From assembly GCF_002843565.1 (NCBI RefSeq), contig NZ_CP025257.1:372001-436000 (forward strand): a DNA stretch of 64,000 nucleotides, given 5' to 3'. The stretch is from Mesoplasma syrphidae (GTDB lineage Bacteria; Bacillota_I; Bacilli_A; Mycoplasmatales; Mycoplasmataceae). The notes under the pieces were generated by a model. The model had not been told where the DNA came from. It did no database searches and was given only the letters and a program-made list of their open reading frames with translations. Positions 1-10,327 of this stretch are shown in pieces (the first letter of the stretch is position 1; each line of letters begins with the position of its first letter). The position numbers were made by a program, and so were the translations under genes.

Positions 1-1
1 A

Positions 2-856
2 AAAGAAGAGCATGATCTTTCAAGAGCTTTTATTCAAAAGCTTATTAAAGATCAAAATATTCAAATTAATGGTATTTTTGCTGAATCTCAAAAAGTTAAT
101 ATTGCTGAAAATGATGTAATCACAATTACTATTCCCGCACCAAAATCAACTGAAGTTATTGCTGAAAAAATTGACTTTGAAATTATTTATCAGGATCAAG
201 ACATTTTAGTAATTAATAAACCAAATAATATTGTAGTTCATCCAGGAGCTGGCAATACAAGTGGAACTTTAGTTAATGGGTTGTTAGAGGCTATTGATGA
301 TTTGTCTTCAATTGGGGGTGTTGAACGTCCTGGTATTGTTCACCGTTTAGATCGCCAAACTACCGGATTATTAATTGTTGCCAAAAATGATAAGGCTCAT
401 AAAGTAATGTCACAAATGTTAGTTGATCATGAAGTATATAAAGAGTATCAAGCTTTGGTATGAGGTGTGATTTCTGAAAATAAGGGAATTATTGATGCAC
501 CAATTGGCCGTCATCAAAATGACCGTAAAAAAATGATGGTGACAAACAAAAATGCAAAGCACGCCAAAACAAACTTTGAAGTTATTGAACGTTTTGATAA
601 TGCAAGTCTCGTTCGCTGTTCAATTGAGACTGGACGAACTCATCAAATCAGAGTTCACTTCAATTTTATTAAACATCCAATCATGGGCGATCCGATGTAT
701 GGACGCTTAACAGATAAGGATACTAACTGAGGACAATATTTGCATGCATATAAATTAGTATTTAATCATCCGATTACAAATGAAAGAATGGAGTTTATAG
801 CTGACCTTCCGAAGGAATTTAGTGATAAAATTAAAGAATTAAAGGGGGAAGCATAA
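2..856 (+). CDS. rluD: RluD-family 23S rRNA pseudouridine synthase (5' end outside window)
   Basis: Isomerises uridines to pseudouridine in large-subunit rRNA in the cytoplasm. The reading frame is open from the left edge, and 284 residues are visible. The first part (SRAFIQKLIKD...IQING) is the end of an S4 RNA-binding domain. The catalytic motif HRLDRQTTGL, with the essential Asp, lies near visible residue 113, and the late family motif GRTHQIRVHF follows near 218. Trp codons are TGA (near 461 and 728). The stop lies one base before the ATG of the next gene, so the two are probably co-transcribed. Family assignment is firm; RluD versus another RluA-class member is inferred from length and the S4 domain. 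Confidence 0.93.
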
Positions 857-857
857 T

Positions 858-2186
858 ATGGATTTTACTTACAGTGAAATTAAAACAAGTTTAGTTAAAT
901 TTTTAACTAAAGTTGAAAAGTATAAGGCCATTAATTCAAAAGTTACGGATGGATTAGTTTTTTTAATTCATAAAAATCATGAATATGGAATGATTGTTAT
1001 CAGTGAACATGACTTTGATTTGAAGGCAAATTCTGAAGCAATGACAATTAGTAAAAAAGCCAAGATAAATGATCGTCATAAAATCAAAATGTTGAAAATA
1101 ATTATTAATAATGAGACACCAGAAGTTGTTAAATTTGCTGATGAAGTTAAAGTAGTAACTAATCAAAAAAATGTTAAAGAAATTTTACTGGAGTTTTTTC
1201 CAAATATTGGCTTAGTCGAATTTACCAAATCTAAAAATGGAACTGTTGTTGAACCAATTGTTGAAGATGAAAAAGCAAATCAGGAAACTTTAAGCAAATT
1301 CGTTGCTGCTCTTAAAACTAATAGGGTAACGACTAGTTGAGCTATTTTATTTTTATTTGTAGTTACGCCAATAGTGTTGTCCTTAATAGCAATATTTACA
1401 GCGTCAAGTAGCGAAGCTGTTGAGCTAAATCAATATTCAAAGACTGTTACTTTAATTTTTGGTGGAACAACATACTCATTGACAATTCTTGGTGGGCAGT
1501 GATGAAGAATTTTTACCTATGGTCTAGCGCCACATTCTTCTAATATTATTTTAATTATGCTGTTCATTTTCTTTATCGGGTCAACGATATTTTTGACAAC
1601 AAAGATTACCGAAACACGTATGGGTTCATACCGAATGATTGCAGCTTTTGTTCCTGCTTACATCTTGACTGGATTTTTGGCATCAACAACTTTACCTGCA
1701 ACTATTACTGGTGGAATGCTACCAATCTTATCGATTATTTGCGGAATGTTACTAATGAATACATCAGGTGATCGTACAATTACTGCTAAATTTTCAAAAT
1801 TAAAATCAGTTTGACCATTGGTCTTAATTATAATTTTTTCTTTTGTAATGGGAGATGCTCAGGACTTTTTAGTTAATGGGGTTGCAATTGTATTAGGATC
1901 TGCTTTTTCAGGATTGGTTAAACCAAAAGATAAATATAATTGAACTCATGGAGTTATGGTAGCAATTATTGTGGGTATTTTTGTCACTAGTTTAGTATTT
2001 TTATTAGTAGATAGCTATATTCCCGCAATGGATATGAGAGTCGCAATAACATTAAAATATTATGCTAACCACAATATATTTGGTGGAATTGATGGCAATA
2101 ATGCAATTTCCCAACGTATTGGTTGAAGAAGCATTTTATATTATGATGCTAAAAATATTATTCAAATAGGAAGAAAACCATTTTAG
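858..2186 (+). CDS. Rhomboid-like polytopic membrane protein lacking protease residues
   Basis: 442 residues. The first ~160 residues are soluble, with no recognised domain. The rest is about six hydrophobic segments. Residues ~212-221 read GGQWWRIFTY, which matches the signature after the first helix of rhomboid proteases, and TETRMG (~251-256) matches the family's E...G position. Where an active rhomboid has GxSG, this protein has ITGGMLPIL (~283-291), with no serine there, and the HxxxN motif after the WR signature is also missing. It is therefore probably a catalytically dead rhomboid-fold protein. The fold call is by motif and spacing only. Start: ATG one base after rluD, with aagggggaa just upstream. 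It is followed by the dCMP deaminase gene. Confidence 0.6.
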
Positions 2187-2199
2187 GAGGTAATGTAAG

Positions 2200-2688
2200 A
2201 TGTCTAACAAAAGAACAGATTACTTATCATGAAAGCCTTATTTTATGACTGTTGCCAAAGCGAGTGCAATGCGAAGTAAAGATCCTTCAACTCAAGTTGG
2301 CGCCGTTATTGTTAATAAACTAAACCAAATTATTTCAACAGGTTATAACGGATTTCCTCGAGGGATTAATGATGATGAATTTCCATGAATAAATTCTGGT
2401 GAGGATTGAGGAAATTTAAAGTATCCGTATGTTGCTCATGCGGAGCTAAATGCAATTGTGAGTGCGAGAACAGATTTAACTGGATGTGATGTTTATGTGA
2501 CATTGTTTCCTTGTAATGAATGTACAAAAATTATTATTCAAGCCGGAATTAATCGAATTTATTTTATTGATGACAAATATCATAATGAGAAGGAATTTAT
2601 TGCTTCTCGAAAAATGTTGGATGCTGCAAAAATTTCTTATGATCAGCTTCCAAACTTGGAAATAACAATTAAAGTAAAACAAAAATAA
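2200..2688 (+). CDS. Deoxycytidylate (dCMP) deaminase
   Basis: 162 residues, the usual length for this ComEB/dCMP deaminase family. It converts dCMP to dUMP, the precursor of dTMP, in the cytoplasm. The zinc site is complete: H80-A-E82 and P104-C105-x-x-C108. The N-terminal part ([18 protein letters not shown]) is typical of dCMP rather than tRNA or cytidine deaminases. ATG is preceded by a strong aggagg (2185-2190) that overlaps the stop of the upstream gene, so expression is likely coupled. The in-frame TGA codons (near 2230, 2386, 2407) are Trp. Confidence 0.93.
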
Positions 2689-3196
2689 TCTGCTAGAGTA
2701 TTACTAAAATAGTAAGTAGAAAAGACAAACTTTTAAAATTTTCTTTTAACTTTAAAGAAAACTGTTAAATAACCTTTTTCGAAGCATATAATTAGATTCA
2801 TGATAATAGTGAATTAAAGTCATATTGGAAGTGAAGTTTTTATTATGAACAGAAAGTTATTTCTTATCTAAAAAGAAATATTAATATTAGATTTTAAATA
2901 ATTAAGAGTTGAGGCAGAGGATTTCTTAACATGCGAAAATATTTTATATTAGATTTTATATTAGTCATTAATTAAATGAATTTTGTTATATGAGAAATAT
3001 GCTTTTGATAGTTTGAGTGGTGTAAAAGTCTATGAAAACAAGCGTATTAATGAATAGAAAAAAGTTAAAAAATTAAAGCAAAACTCAAATATCAATTTAA
3101 ATAAATAGTAGAATATATAAATGCTGAAATTGATAAAAGAACTACTGAACCAAATATTAAAGAATATAATTTAATAAATTATGGAGAAAGAATATT
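2689..3196. other. 508-base AT-rich gap with no intact gene
   Basis: No intact gene and no tRNA is seen. Short open stretches are interrupted by many stops. The last ~75 bases (about 3121-3195) can be read as a protein-like tail (AEIDKRTTEPNIKEYN), which suggests a decayed gene end. The remnant was not identified. Confidence 0.4.
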
Positions 3197-3970
3197 ATGT
3201 TTAAAAAGTTAAATTTTGAAAGTATTGAAGATTTGATTAAAACATTCAAGAGGAACAAAAATATTATTGGAATTATTCAGTGCGGAAGTAGAAACTATCT
3301 AAATGAAAATATTAATGAAATTGGTGACTATGATTTAACAGTAATTATAGATCAAAATATAAGTAATAATATAATGGGTTTACATTTTTTTATTAAAAAA
3401 ATACCTGTTGATTGTATGATTAAAACTATTGATCAATTCTATAAACCAATTACTAATGTTTTTGATTTGATGCATTTAGACGGCGTTATTATTCATGATA
3501 CTAATAATGAAGTCCAAAAAGCTTTAAATTACTTTATAGAGCATAGTAATCATAATCGCTTATTTGATAATAAATTAGTTATTAATAAATATCGTTATAA
3601 ATTTACTCACATAAAATATAAACTATTAAAACGGTTAAATAAAAATGATTTAACAATTAAATATTTGTTCAATGTCGGTTTTATTACATTTGTTGAATTT
3701 TATATGATTACAAGAAAAATTCAGCCAGGCAAATTTAAACTTGCATTTGAAATGATGCAAACAAATGAAAGTGAATTATTCACTCTTGTTAAGAGATACC
3801 AAAATACTAATGATGAACAAGTAATGTATGAATTAATTGAAAAAATTTTTTCATACATGTTAAAGTTTTGTAACGGTTTTTGAAAAGAAGATGAAATTTT
3901 ATTTAGAAAAAATATCGATTCTAATTTAGAAGATGAAAACAAATTGTTAGAATTTTTATTTGATAAATAA
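3197..3970 (+). CDS. Nucleotidyltransferase-fold protein (Pol beta superfamily-like)
   Basis: 257 residues. Residues ~27-52 contain GSRNYLNENINEIGDYDLTV, which fits the GS...DxD core of minimal nucleotidyltransferases, with D-x-D as metal ligands. A third acidic residue may be in VDCMI, near residue 74. The C-terminal ~140 residues are helical and Lys/Phe-rich. The substrate is unknown; related folds act on antibiotics, tRNA or proteins. The gene stands alone, flanked on each side by about 500 bases without genes, and no partner HEPN gene is visible. Start: ATG with ggagaaag (3183-3190) upstream. One TGA Trp codon lies near 3881. Confidence 0.6.
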
Positions 3971-4478
3971 GTATTTTTATTTAAGTTTAGAATATAATCC
4001 TTAATTAAAAAATATATAAGGACTGCTTTATTAAAATATTAAAGTTTAGCAAATTTAAATTTTTTTAATCCGAACTAGAATTTGTTTTCCATTTAATATT
4101 AATGATTTAGACAATACGCAATTAAAATTATTAGTATATTTAAATTTGAGTGAAGTTAAGCAAAATGCGTCGAAAAATATAAAGAAAAGATCATAAAGAA
4201 ATGAATGTCTATAAAATTTAAAACTTAAAAAGCATAGATTAATAGGTCTATGCTTTTTAAGTTTTTTTTTTTTTTTTTGAATAGCTTTTATATTTGATGT
4301 CCCTGTAGTTTCGTAATCCTTTTTATTTTATCTTAGAAATTTTTACAAATGTATATCTTTTAATTATTTAATAATAGTTCAAAGTGATAAGATTATTTTG
4401 TATAAGAAATTGAATAAGAATATTGATATCAAAAGCTACTAAAACTATAAAAGATATTTATAAACTATAGGAGTTATA
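3971..4478. other. 508-base gene-poor gap
   Basis: No supported gene. It holds a very strong terminator-like hairpin (4221-4279), listed separately, and a likely promoter/RBS region before the hydrolase gene (taggag near 4468-4472). The 250 bases between the nucleotidyltransferase stop and the hairpin carry only short broken frames. Confidence 0.5.
4221..4279 (+). terminator. Perfect 18-bp hairpin followed by 17 T
   Basis: The arms 4221-4238 and 4247-4264 are exact reverse complements around an 8-base loop, and the 3' arm runs into a T tract ending at 4278. It lies 250 bases past the nearest upstream stop, so it may end a longer transcript or belong to a lost gene. Confidence 0.85.
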
Positions 4479-5495
4479 ATGAAAAAAAAACACTATTTGT
4501 ATAATTTAACAATTATTACTAAAACAATTTGAAATTATAAGACTATTAAAAGTAAGGCAAAAATTAATTTTGAAAAATATAAAACTTTTTGCTACAACTA
4601 TCCCCGCAATGGTAAATGAATTAATGAAGATGGAACCGTAATTTTTTCAAATAATTTACAGTATCATTTTGATGATTTAAAAAGCAAATATATGATGGTA
4701 AAAACTTTTGAAAATAATGATCTGGAAACTTTGGAATTGGCAACTGCCAAAGGACCAATTAGTGCGTTAGTTGCAAAAAACTCTAAGTCAAATAAGTGAG
4801 TCATTGGTCTTCATGGCTGAACAGAAGACAAATATTTAGCTTTGCGATTAGTGTTTCATTATTATCAACAAGGCTATAATATTTTGACATTTGATGCCTT
4901 TGCTCATGGTTTAACATATGGAGATAAAACAGATATTGGAATGTCTTCAGTTGAAATTATTGACTGTTTAATTGAGCATTTGCAAAAAACATATAGCCCT
5001 CAATCAATTGGATTAATTGGCAATAGTATGGGAGCATCAACAAGCGTTTTATATAGTCAAATAGGTAAATATAAAAATAAGATTAATTGAGTCGTTGCTG
5101 ATTGCGGATTTAGTTCACTTAAACAGCAATATCGATATTTTATTGAAAATAACTTTTTTCATAATTGTTGATGAATCGAGGGGTACCAGTTTACAAAAAA
5201 ATTTAGTAAGGAAACCAAAACTAATCAAAACAAATACAATCTAACAAAGGGAATGAAAAGGTGCTCTGAAGTTCCAATTTTATTTATTCATGGTCAAAAG
5301 GATACTTTTGTTCCATGATGAATGAGTCAAGAAATGTATGACAAAAAACGATTATATGAGACTAATATTCAAAGCGAAATTTGAACTCCGCCTGATGCAA
5401 ATCACGTCGCAGTAATTGCAAAACACTATGAATTATATAAGACTAAAACTTTAGAATTTGGTAACAAATGGGAGAAAAATAATGAGATTAAGTAA
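4479..5495 (+). CDS. Alpha/beta hydrolase (serine hydrolase)
   Basis: 338 residues. The core has the order expected for the alpha/beta hydrolase fold: HGW oxyanion region (~residue 112), nucleophile elbow GNSMGA with Ser183, acid GQKDTF with Asp275, and NHV with His309. The N-terminal ~35 residues are basic and weakly hydrophobic, so membrane association is possible but no clear signal peptide is seen. The substrate is unknown; esterase or peptidase action is likely from the fold. Its last 14 bases overlap the amino-acid permease gene, so the two are translationally coupled. Start ATG follows taggag. Confidence 0.85.
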
Positions 5496-6897
5496 AAAGT
5501 ATGGTTTTTGAACTGTATTGGCATCAACATTAACTGCAATAGTTGGATCAAGTATTATTATTTCGTTCAATATGGTATTTAGTTTAGCTAATCAAAACCC
5601 AATTTTAATGATTCTAGCATGAGTATTGGGAGCTATGATTGTAATACCAGAGGCAATGATAATGATTGAACCTTCAATTGCCTATCAGGAAAGTGGAGGA
5701 GCTTATGCCTGAATTAAAAAGTGCAACTGAAAAATTTTAGCATTTTGATTTGGCTGAGTTTTAGTATTATTCGTTTCAGCAACTTCATTGGCAGGTTCTT
5801 GTTCAGCAATGGCGGGAATTGTTGGTGAAATATCTGGGATTAAAAATATTTACTTTACAAAGTTTTTAGCAATCGCTATTTTAATAGTTATGGGGGCAAT
5901 TCAAATTTTGATTCGTAACAGTTCAAAGTACACGCAATTTATTTTTTTAGTGGCTAAGGCTTTACCAATTCTTTTAGTGTTTATTTTAGCATTGATATTT
6001 GGATCAAAAGATGGGTTATTAAGTAATGAAAATATCAATAATGATTTGGGAAAAGCTTATGTTTCAGCAGCGCTATTAATTCCGGCAATTACATACACTG
6101 GATTTGCTTATTCAGGTCATGAGTTTCCAACATACATAACAGCTGAAATCGAAAACCCTAAAAAAACTGTTCCGCTAACAATTATTGGAGCTGTTTTAAT
6201 TGTATTAGTAATTTATGTGGCCTATGGAATTGCGTTATTGTCACTAGCAAAAACAGCGGGTGACTTACCAATGAATGGTACTTCATTGGGTGCTTTAAAT
6301 ATTCCAGATTGGGCAAAATTAACCTTTAACATTATGGCTATTTTCTTATTCGTTGGATCAATCAATGCCTTCTTAATGTTTCAATCGCGTTTAATTCATA
6401 AGCTTGCTGAATCTGGTGATGCACATGCAGTTTTTGGAAGAATTTACTCAAAATCTAATCAACCATATATGGCAATTATTTTATTAAGCACAATTGCAAT
6501 CTTTTATATTATTTTCAACGATGTTACACAGATTATTTCATCATTTGCCTTAGCAACTACGGTTTTAAAACTCTTGTTAGATGCTTCTGTAATTAAATTA
6601 CGCTATTCTGATAAAAAATATGTTCGTATTTATAATAATGTAACTTTTTGAATTTTTATGAGCTTAAGTATTATAACTGCGATAATAACTTTAGTAGGTT
6701 CAATTTATTTAATGGTAATTTATCCATTAAATCAATGAGAACAGTATAAAACAGTTTTCTCAGCAATTTGAAGACCATTACTAATGATTTTGGTTGCAGC
6801 AGGAGTTTTTGTTTTAGGATTTTTAAAAGTTCGCTATGAAAATAAGCGTCAACTAAAAAACTCTACAAAAGTGGCTGAAGTTGAAGAAAACAATTAA
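5482..6897 (+). CDS. Amino-acid permease (APC superfamily)
   Basis: 471 residues with about twelve hydrophobic helices. The opening segment (LTAIVGSSIIISFNM) fits the unwound first helix of APC transporters, and YQESGGAYAWIKK is a typical second-helix/loop motif of that family. It probably imports one or more amino acids in exchange or with a cation; the substrate cannot be told from sequence. The start lies inside the end of the hydrolase gene (ggagaaaaataATG). It is followed by a small terminator. Confidence 0.88.
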
Positions 6898-6907
6898 TAA
6901 AGACAAG

Positions 6908-6932
6908 ACCTTAGTTGATGCTAAGGTTTTTA
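6908..6932 (+). terminator. Short hairpin after the permease gene
   Basis: ACCTTAG (6908-6914) pairs with CTAAGGT (6921-6927), followed by a short T run. The stem is modest, so termination may be partial. Confidence 0.6.
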
Positions 6933-7006
6933 TTTTAATCGCCAAAACATTTAACATTAGCTCATACTTTAGATAGGTAAATGATAAAATAATATCAGGT
7001 GAAAAT

Positions 7007-7336
7007 ATGATAAAAAAAATTGGAATTGATATTGTTGAAAATTCGCGCATTAAATTAACACAGGTTTTTTTGGAAAAATTTTTGTCAGCTAAAGAGTTGC
7101 TAATAATTGAGTCATTTGAAAATGAGCAACGAAAACTGGAATTTGCAGCTGGTCGGTGAGCAGTTAAAGAGGCAATTATTAAGACTTTAGATATTTGAAT
7201 CTCACCAACTTTAATTGACATTGGGTATCATAATAAGAGACCAGTAATTTTAACACCAGGAATGGAAGCAATTCATGTTTCAATATCACATGAAACAAAC
7301 TATGCAGTAGGAATGGCGGTGAGAGAAGATGATTAA
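7007..7336 (+). CDS. acpS: Holo-[acyl-carrier-protein] synthase
   Basis: 109 residues, the normal size for AcpS. It transfers phosphopantetheine from CoA to acyl carrier protein. The N-terminal GIDIVE motif holds the magnesium-binding Asp8, and the second motif FAAGRWAVKEAIIK holds the catalytic Glu. The C-terminal HVSISHE is also typical. It overlaps the folA start by 8 bases, which suggests an operon acpS-folA-plsC. TGA codons at the AGRW and DIWIS positions are Trp. Confidence 0.92.
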
Positions 7337-7832
7337 ATTAATTTGAGCTCAAACCTGTGATGGAGTCATTGGCAAAGAAAACAAGCTTCCTTGATCGATT
7401 AAAAGTGAAATGGATTACTTTCGTAAAACGACTTTAAACCAAGCAGTATTAATGGGTTCAGCTACATTTGTTGGTATGGGTTCAAAAGCACTAAAAAATC
7501 GCTTAAATTATGTTTTGACACGTGAGCCCAGTCGTTTTGAAAAAAATGCTAATGAAAATTTGGTGTTTATAAAAGATCCACAAATACTAATTGATAAGTA
7601 CTTACATAATCCTGATCAAGATCTGTATGTAATCGGTGGAGCACAAGTGTTTCAAATATTTTTTGATAATTGTGATGAATTATTACGTAGTATTATTAAA
7701 AAACCATATTTAGGGGATGTATATATGCCTCAATTCAATTACAATAAGTTTAGTAAGGTAAGGCAAAATGATTATGAGGAATTTACCGTAGAAATATATA
7801 AGAGGGTACAAAATGGCAAAACAAGCTATTAA
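7329..7832 (+). CDS. folA: Dihydrofolate reductase
   Basis: 167 residues, usual DHFR length. It reduces dihydrofolate to tetrahydrofolate with NADPH. Visible motifs are GVIGKENKLPW near the start, MGSATFVGMGSKAL (NADPH region) and DLYVIGGAQVF (the late glycine pair). The gene begins inside acpS and ends inside plsC (20-base overlap), so the three are likely translated from one mRNA. Confidence 0.93.
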
Positions 7833-8862
7833 AGAGAATAATTTAGAAGTTAAAGATTTAGAAGTGGAAACAGCAACAATTGTTGAAACAAACTCAGAAC
7901 TTAAAGAAGAAGCAAAATTAATGAAACCATCAAACGAATCAAACAGCACTACAGCTGTTATTGATGATGAAGCTGGTAAACCAAAAGAGAAAGCAAATTT
8001 TAGTAAAGCTAAAATGTTATTTATGTGATGACCACTATGACGTATTTCACGTAAGTCAAAAAAAATAGTTAAAAAAAATCGTAATGACCCAAACACATAT
8101 TCTGAAGAGTACCGTTATCAATGAGTTAAAAAGGCCGTCAATAAGGTTTTATTTACGCTGAATGTTGATATTAAGATTGAAGGAATTGAAAATTGATTAG
8201 ATCGTGGGGTTATTTTAGCCCCTAATCATCAATCAAATATTGATCCGGCGATTTTAATCGCTATTAATGACTTTAGTCGTCAACAACCATTAGCATTTAT
8301 TGCCAAAGAAGAATTGTGAGATGATAAAAATTATGGAGCATTTGTTCGTTTAATTGATTGTGTTCCATTAGATCGTAGAAGTCCTCGCTCAGCACTTACA
8401 GCTTTTAAAGAAGCAAAAGATTTGGTAGTCGATTACAAACGTTCTTTAGTAATTTTTCCGGAAGGAACTCGTAGTGGAACTCAAGAAATTGGTGAATTTC
8501 ATGCTGCAGCCTTAAAAGTTGCCCAAATGGCAAACGCGCCAGTTGTGCCAGTCACAATAATCAATTCGCATCAAGTATTTGCTGAAAAGCGCCCTAAACG
8601 TGTAGAAATTAAAGTTGTTTTTGGTAAACCAATTATGCCAGCTAAACATATTTCTTTAAAAACAGAGGATTTAACAAAAAACGTTCGTAAGGAAGTTGTT
8701 GCCAATATGCAAAAATGAGAACATGAGCCAATGCGTTATGAACTTAAAAAACTTTCTAAAAAAGATATCAAAGCCTTAGAAAAAGATATTAAACAAAAAG
8801 AAGAAAGTCAAAAAAATAAAAAGAAGAAATCTTTTAAAGATCTTTTCAAAATCGTTGATTAA
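7813..8862 (+). CDS. plsC: 1-acyl-sn-glycerol-3-phosphate acyltransferase
   Basis: 349 residues. It makes phosphatidic acid by acylating the 2-position of lysophosphatidate at the membrane. The catalytic NHxxxxD motif is NHQSNID (~138-144), and the glycerol-phosphate site is FPEGTRS (~215-221). The first ~65 residues are an acidic, Ser/Glu-rich extension not needed by the family, and the last ~45 are Lys-rich. The start at 7813 has an agaggg RBS but lies within folA; in-frame ATG codons at 7921, 8005 and 8023 are alternatives. CdsA, which uses its product, lies 6 kb downstream. Confidence 0.88.
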
Positions 8863-8882
8863 AATCAGCGATTTTTTATTTT
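8848..8882 (+). terminator. Terminator after plsC
   Basis: ATCGTTGAT and ATCAGCGAT pair around a short loop that includes the plsC stop codon, followed by six T. The stop of plsC is inside the hairpin. Confidence 0.75.
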
Positions 8883-8966
8883 TTCTATAAAATTAGTCTT
8901 GAAATACTATCAAAAATAAATGATAATTAATGAGTAATTGGTTTTTCCAAATTATGTAAAAAAAGG

Positions 8967-8996
8967 TTGACAAAAGACATTAATCTAATGTAAAAT
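8967..8996 (+). promoter_or_regulatory. Promoter of the tRNA operon
   Basis: TTGACA at 8967-8972 and TAAAAT at 8991-8996, with an 18-base spacer. The first tRNA begins 39 bases after the -10 box. Confidence 0.75.
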
Positions 8997-9034
8997 TATT
9001 TATGTCCTTGCTTTCAAGGAAACAGTAAATATAT

Positions 9035-9110
9035 GCTGACTTAGCTCAGCTGGTAGAGCAATTGACTAGTAATCAATAGGTCGAAGGTTCAAGTCCTTTA
9101 GTCAGCACCA
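9035..9110 (+). tRNA. tRNA-Thr (anticodon AGT)
   Basis: Acceptor arms GCTGACT/AGTCAGC, D arm, anticodon loop CTAGTAA and a T arm are all present, and CCA is encoded. A34 threonine tRNAs are known in Mollicutes. It is the first gene of a five-tRNA cluster. Confidence 0.95.
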
Positions 9111-9120
9111 TTATAAATAT

Positions 9121-9204
9121 GGAAGGGTAGCGAAGAGGCTAAACGCGGGTGGCTGTAACCCACTTCCTTTCGGTTCGGGGGTTCGAATCCCTCCCCTTCC
9201 ACCA
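9121..9204 (+). tRNA. tRNA-Tyr (anticodon GTA)
   Basis: Acceptor GGAAGGG/CCCTTCC and anticodon loop CTGTAAC. The long variable arm (ttcctttcgg region) is typical of bacterial tRNA-Tyr. CCA is encoded. Confidence 0.95.
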
Positions 9205-9213
9205 TTTTTTTAT

Positions 9214-9288
9214 TGGGCTATAGCCAAGCGGTAAGGCAAAGGACTTTGACTCCTTCATGCGCCGGTTCGAATCCTGCTAGCCCAACCA
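9214..9288 (+). tRNA. tRNA-Gln (anticodon TTG)
   Basis: Acceptor TGGGCTA/TAGCCCA, anticodon loop CTTTGAC, CCA encoded. Confidence 0.95.
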
Positions 9289-9297
9289 CTTATTTTC

Positions 9298-9373
<76 letters not shown>

Positions 9374-9393
9374 TTTTTTATTAGGATTTTTAT

Positions 9394-9482
9394 CCCCAAG
9401 TGGCGGAACAGGTAGACGCATTGGACTTAAAATCCAACGGGCTTTATATCCCGTGCCGGTTCAAGTCCGGCCTTGGGGACCA
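9394..9482 (+). tRNA. tRNA-Leu (anticodon TAA)
   Basis: Acceptor CCCCAAG/CTTGGGG, anticodon loop CTTAAAA, a long variable arm as expected for Leu, and CCA encoded. It is the last gene of the cluster. Confidence 0.95.
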
Positions 9483-9493
9483 TTTGAATTTTG

Positions 9494-9518
9494 AGTAACC
9501 TCTGGGTTATTTTTTTTG
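9494..9518 (+). terminator. Terminator of the tRNA operon
   Basis: TAACC (9496-9500) pairs with GGTTA (9505-9509), followed by a T-rich run. Confidence 0.7.
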
Positions 9519-9611
9519 CGTCACTTCGCATTTTAGCAATTTATTATTAACTTAAATGTAATTAAGTCAAAGATGTATTATAATTTATAAAATTATGAGA
9601 TGAGGCAAATC

Positions 9612-10322
9612 ATGAAAAAACTAACCTGTTTAAAGTTATTTATTTTTTTGTCATATATATTTTTTTCATCTTCAATTGTGGCAAATATCTTCTTTAAAAT
9701 AATTTTGCTAGATCAGAAAACTGAAATTATTTTAATTTGATTCTATATTCAGTTTAATGTGATATTTTTGCTTATCCAACTTAAGGAAATATATAAAAAT
9801 GCCCGCACGGCTTTTTTGAGTATTTCAACTTACAATCTAAAAGCTAATCTTAAAGTTGAAAGTCTTTGTAATATTTACACAATTTCAATTCCTTCCTTTT
9901 TATTGTTGCAATGACAAACGACTCTTTTGATTAAGGAGGGAGAAGCAGAAATAATACAAAGACTTTTATTTTTAGAAACATTTGCAATTGCTTTTTCAAT
10001 AATGACTGTAATTGCTTTAGTAATTGGATTATTTGTATTTCTTTCAATTAAGCGAGTTGTCAAATGAAGAGTTATGACAGTTTTGAAAAGTCTAATTGGA
10101 ATTCAACTAAAAACCAAAGAAGTTAGCGAGATATCTTTGTTTATCTTATTGAATTTATTAGCAGCCCAAATTAGGACTACAAAATTGAATTGACATCAGC
10201 AGCACGTTGTTTTACCTTTATTAGCTGATGAAAGTTTACTAAAACGGATTTGTAAAAAAAAATGAAACGGGAGTTTTGACTTTATAGCTATTCATTTTTT
10301 TATAGTTAAAGAAGGAGAATAA
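9612..10322 (+). CDS. Membrane protein next to ABC exporter genes, unknown function
   Basis: 236 residues. It has hydrophobic segments near residues 5-30, 42-62, 90-105 and 122-146, then a soluble C-terminal part of about 90 residues. No family is recognised. Four TGA Trp codons break the frame under the standard code, so it is easily missed. It ends five bases before the ABC ATPase start, so it is very probably in the same operon and may be an accessory membrane subunit or regulator of that exporter. Start ATG at 9612 follows gatgagg. Confidence 0.75.
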
Positions 10323-10327
10323 TATGT

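Noticed and set aside
9875-10063. Minus-strand ORF opposite the membrane protein gene
   Set aside because: It is a shadow of the plus-strand gene; no RBS and no family features.
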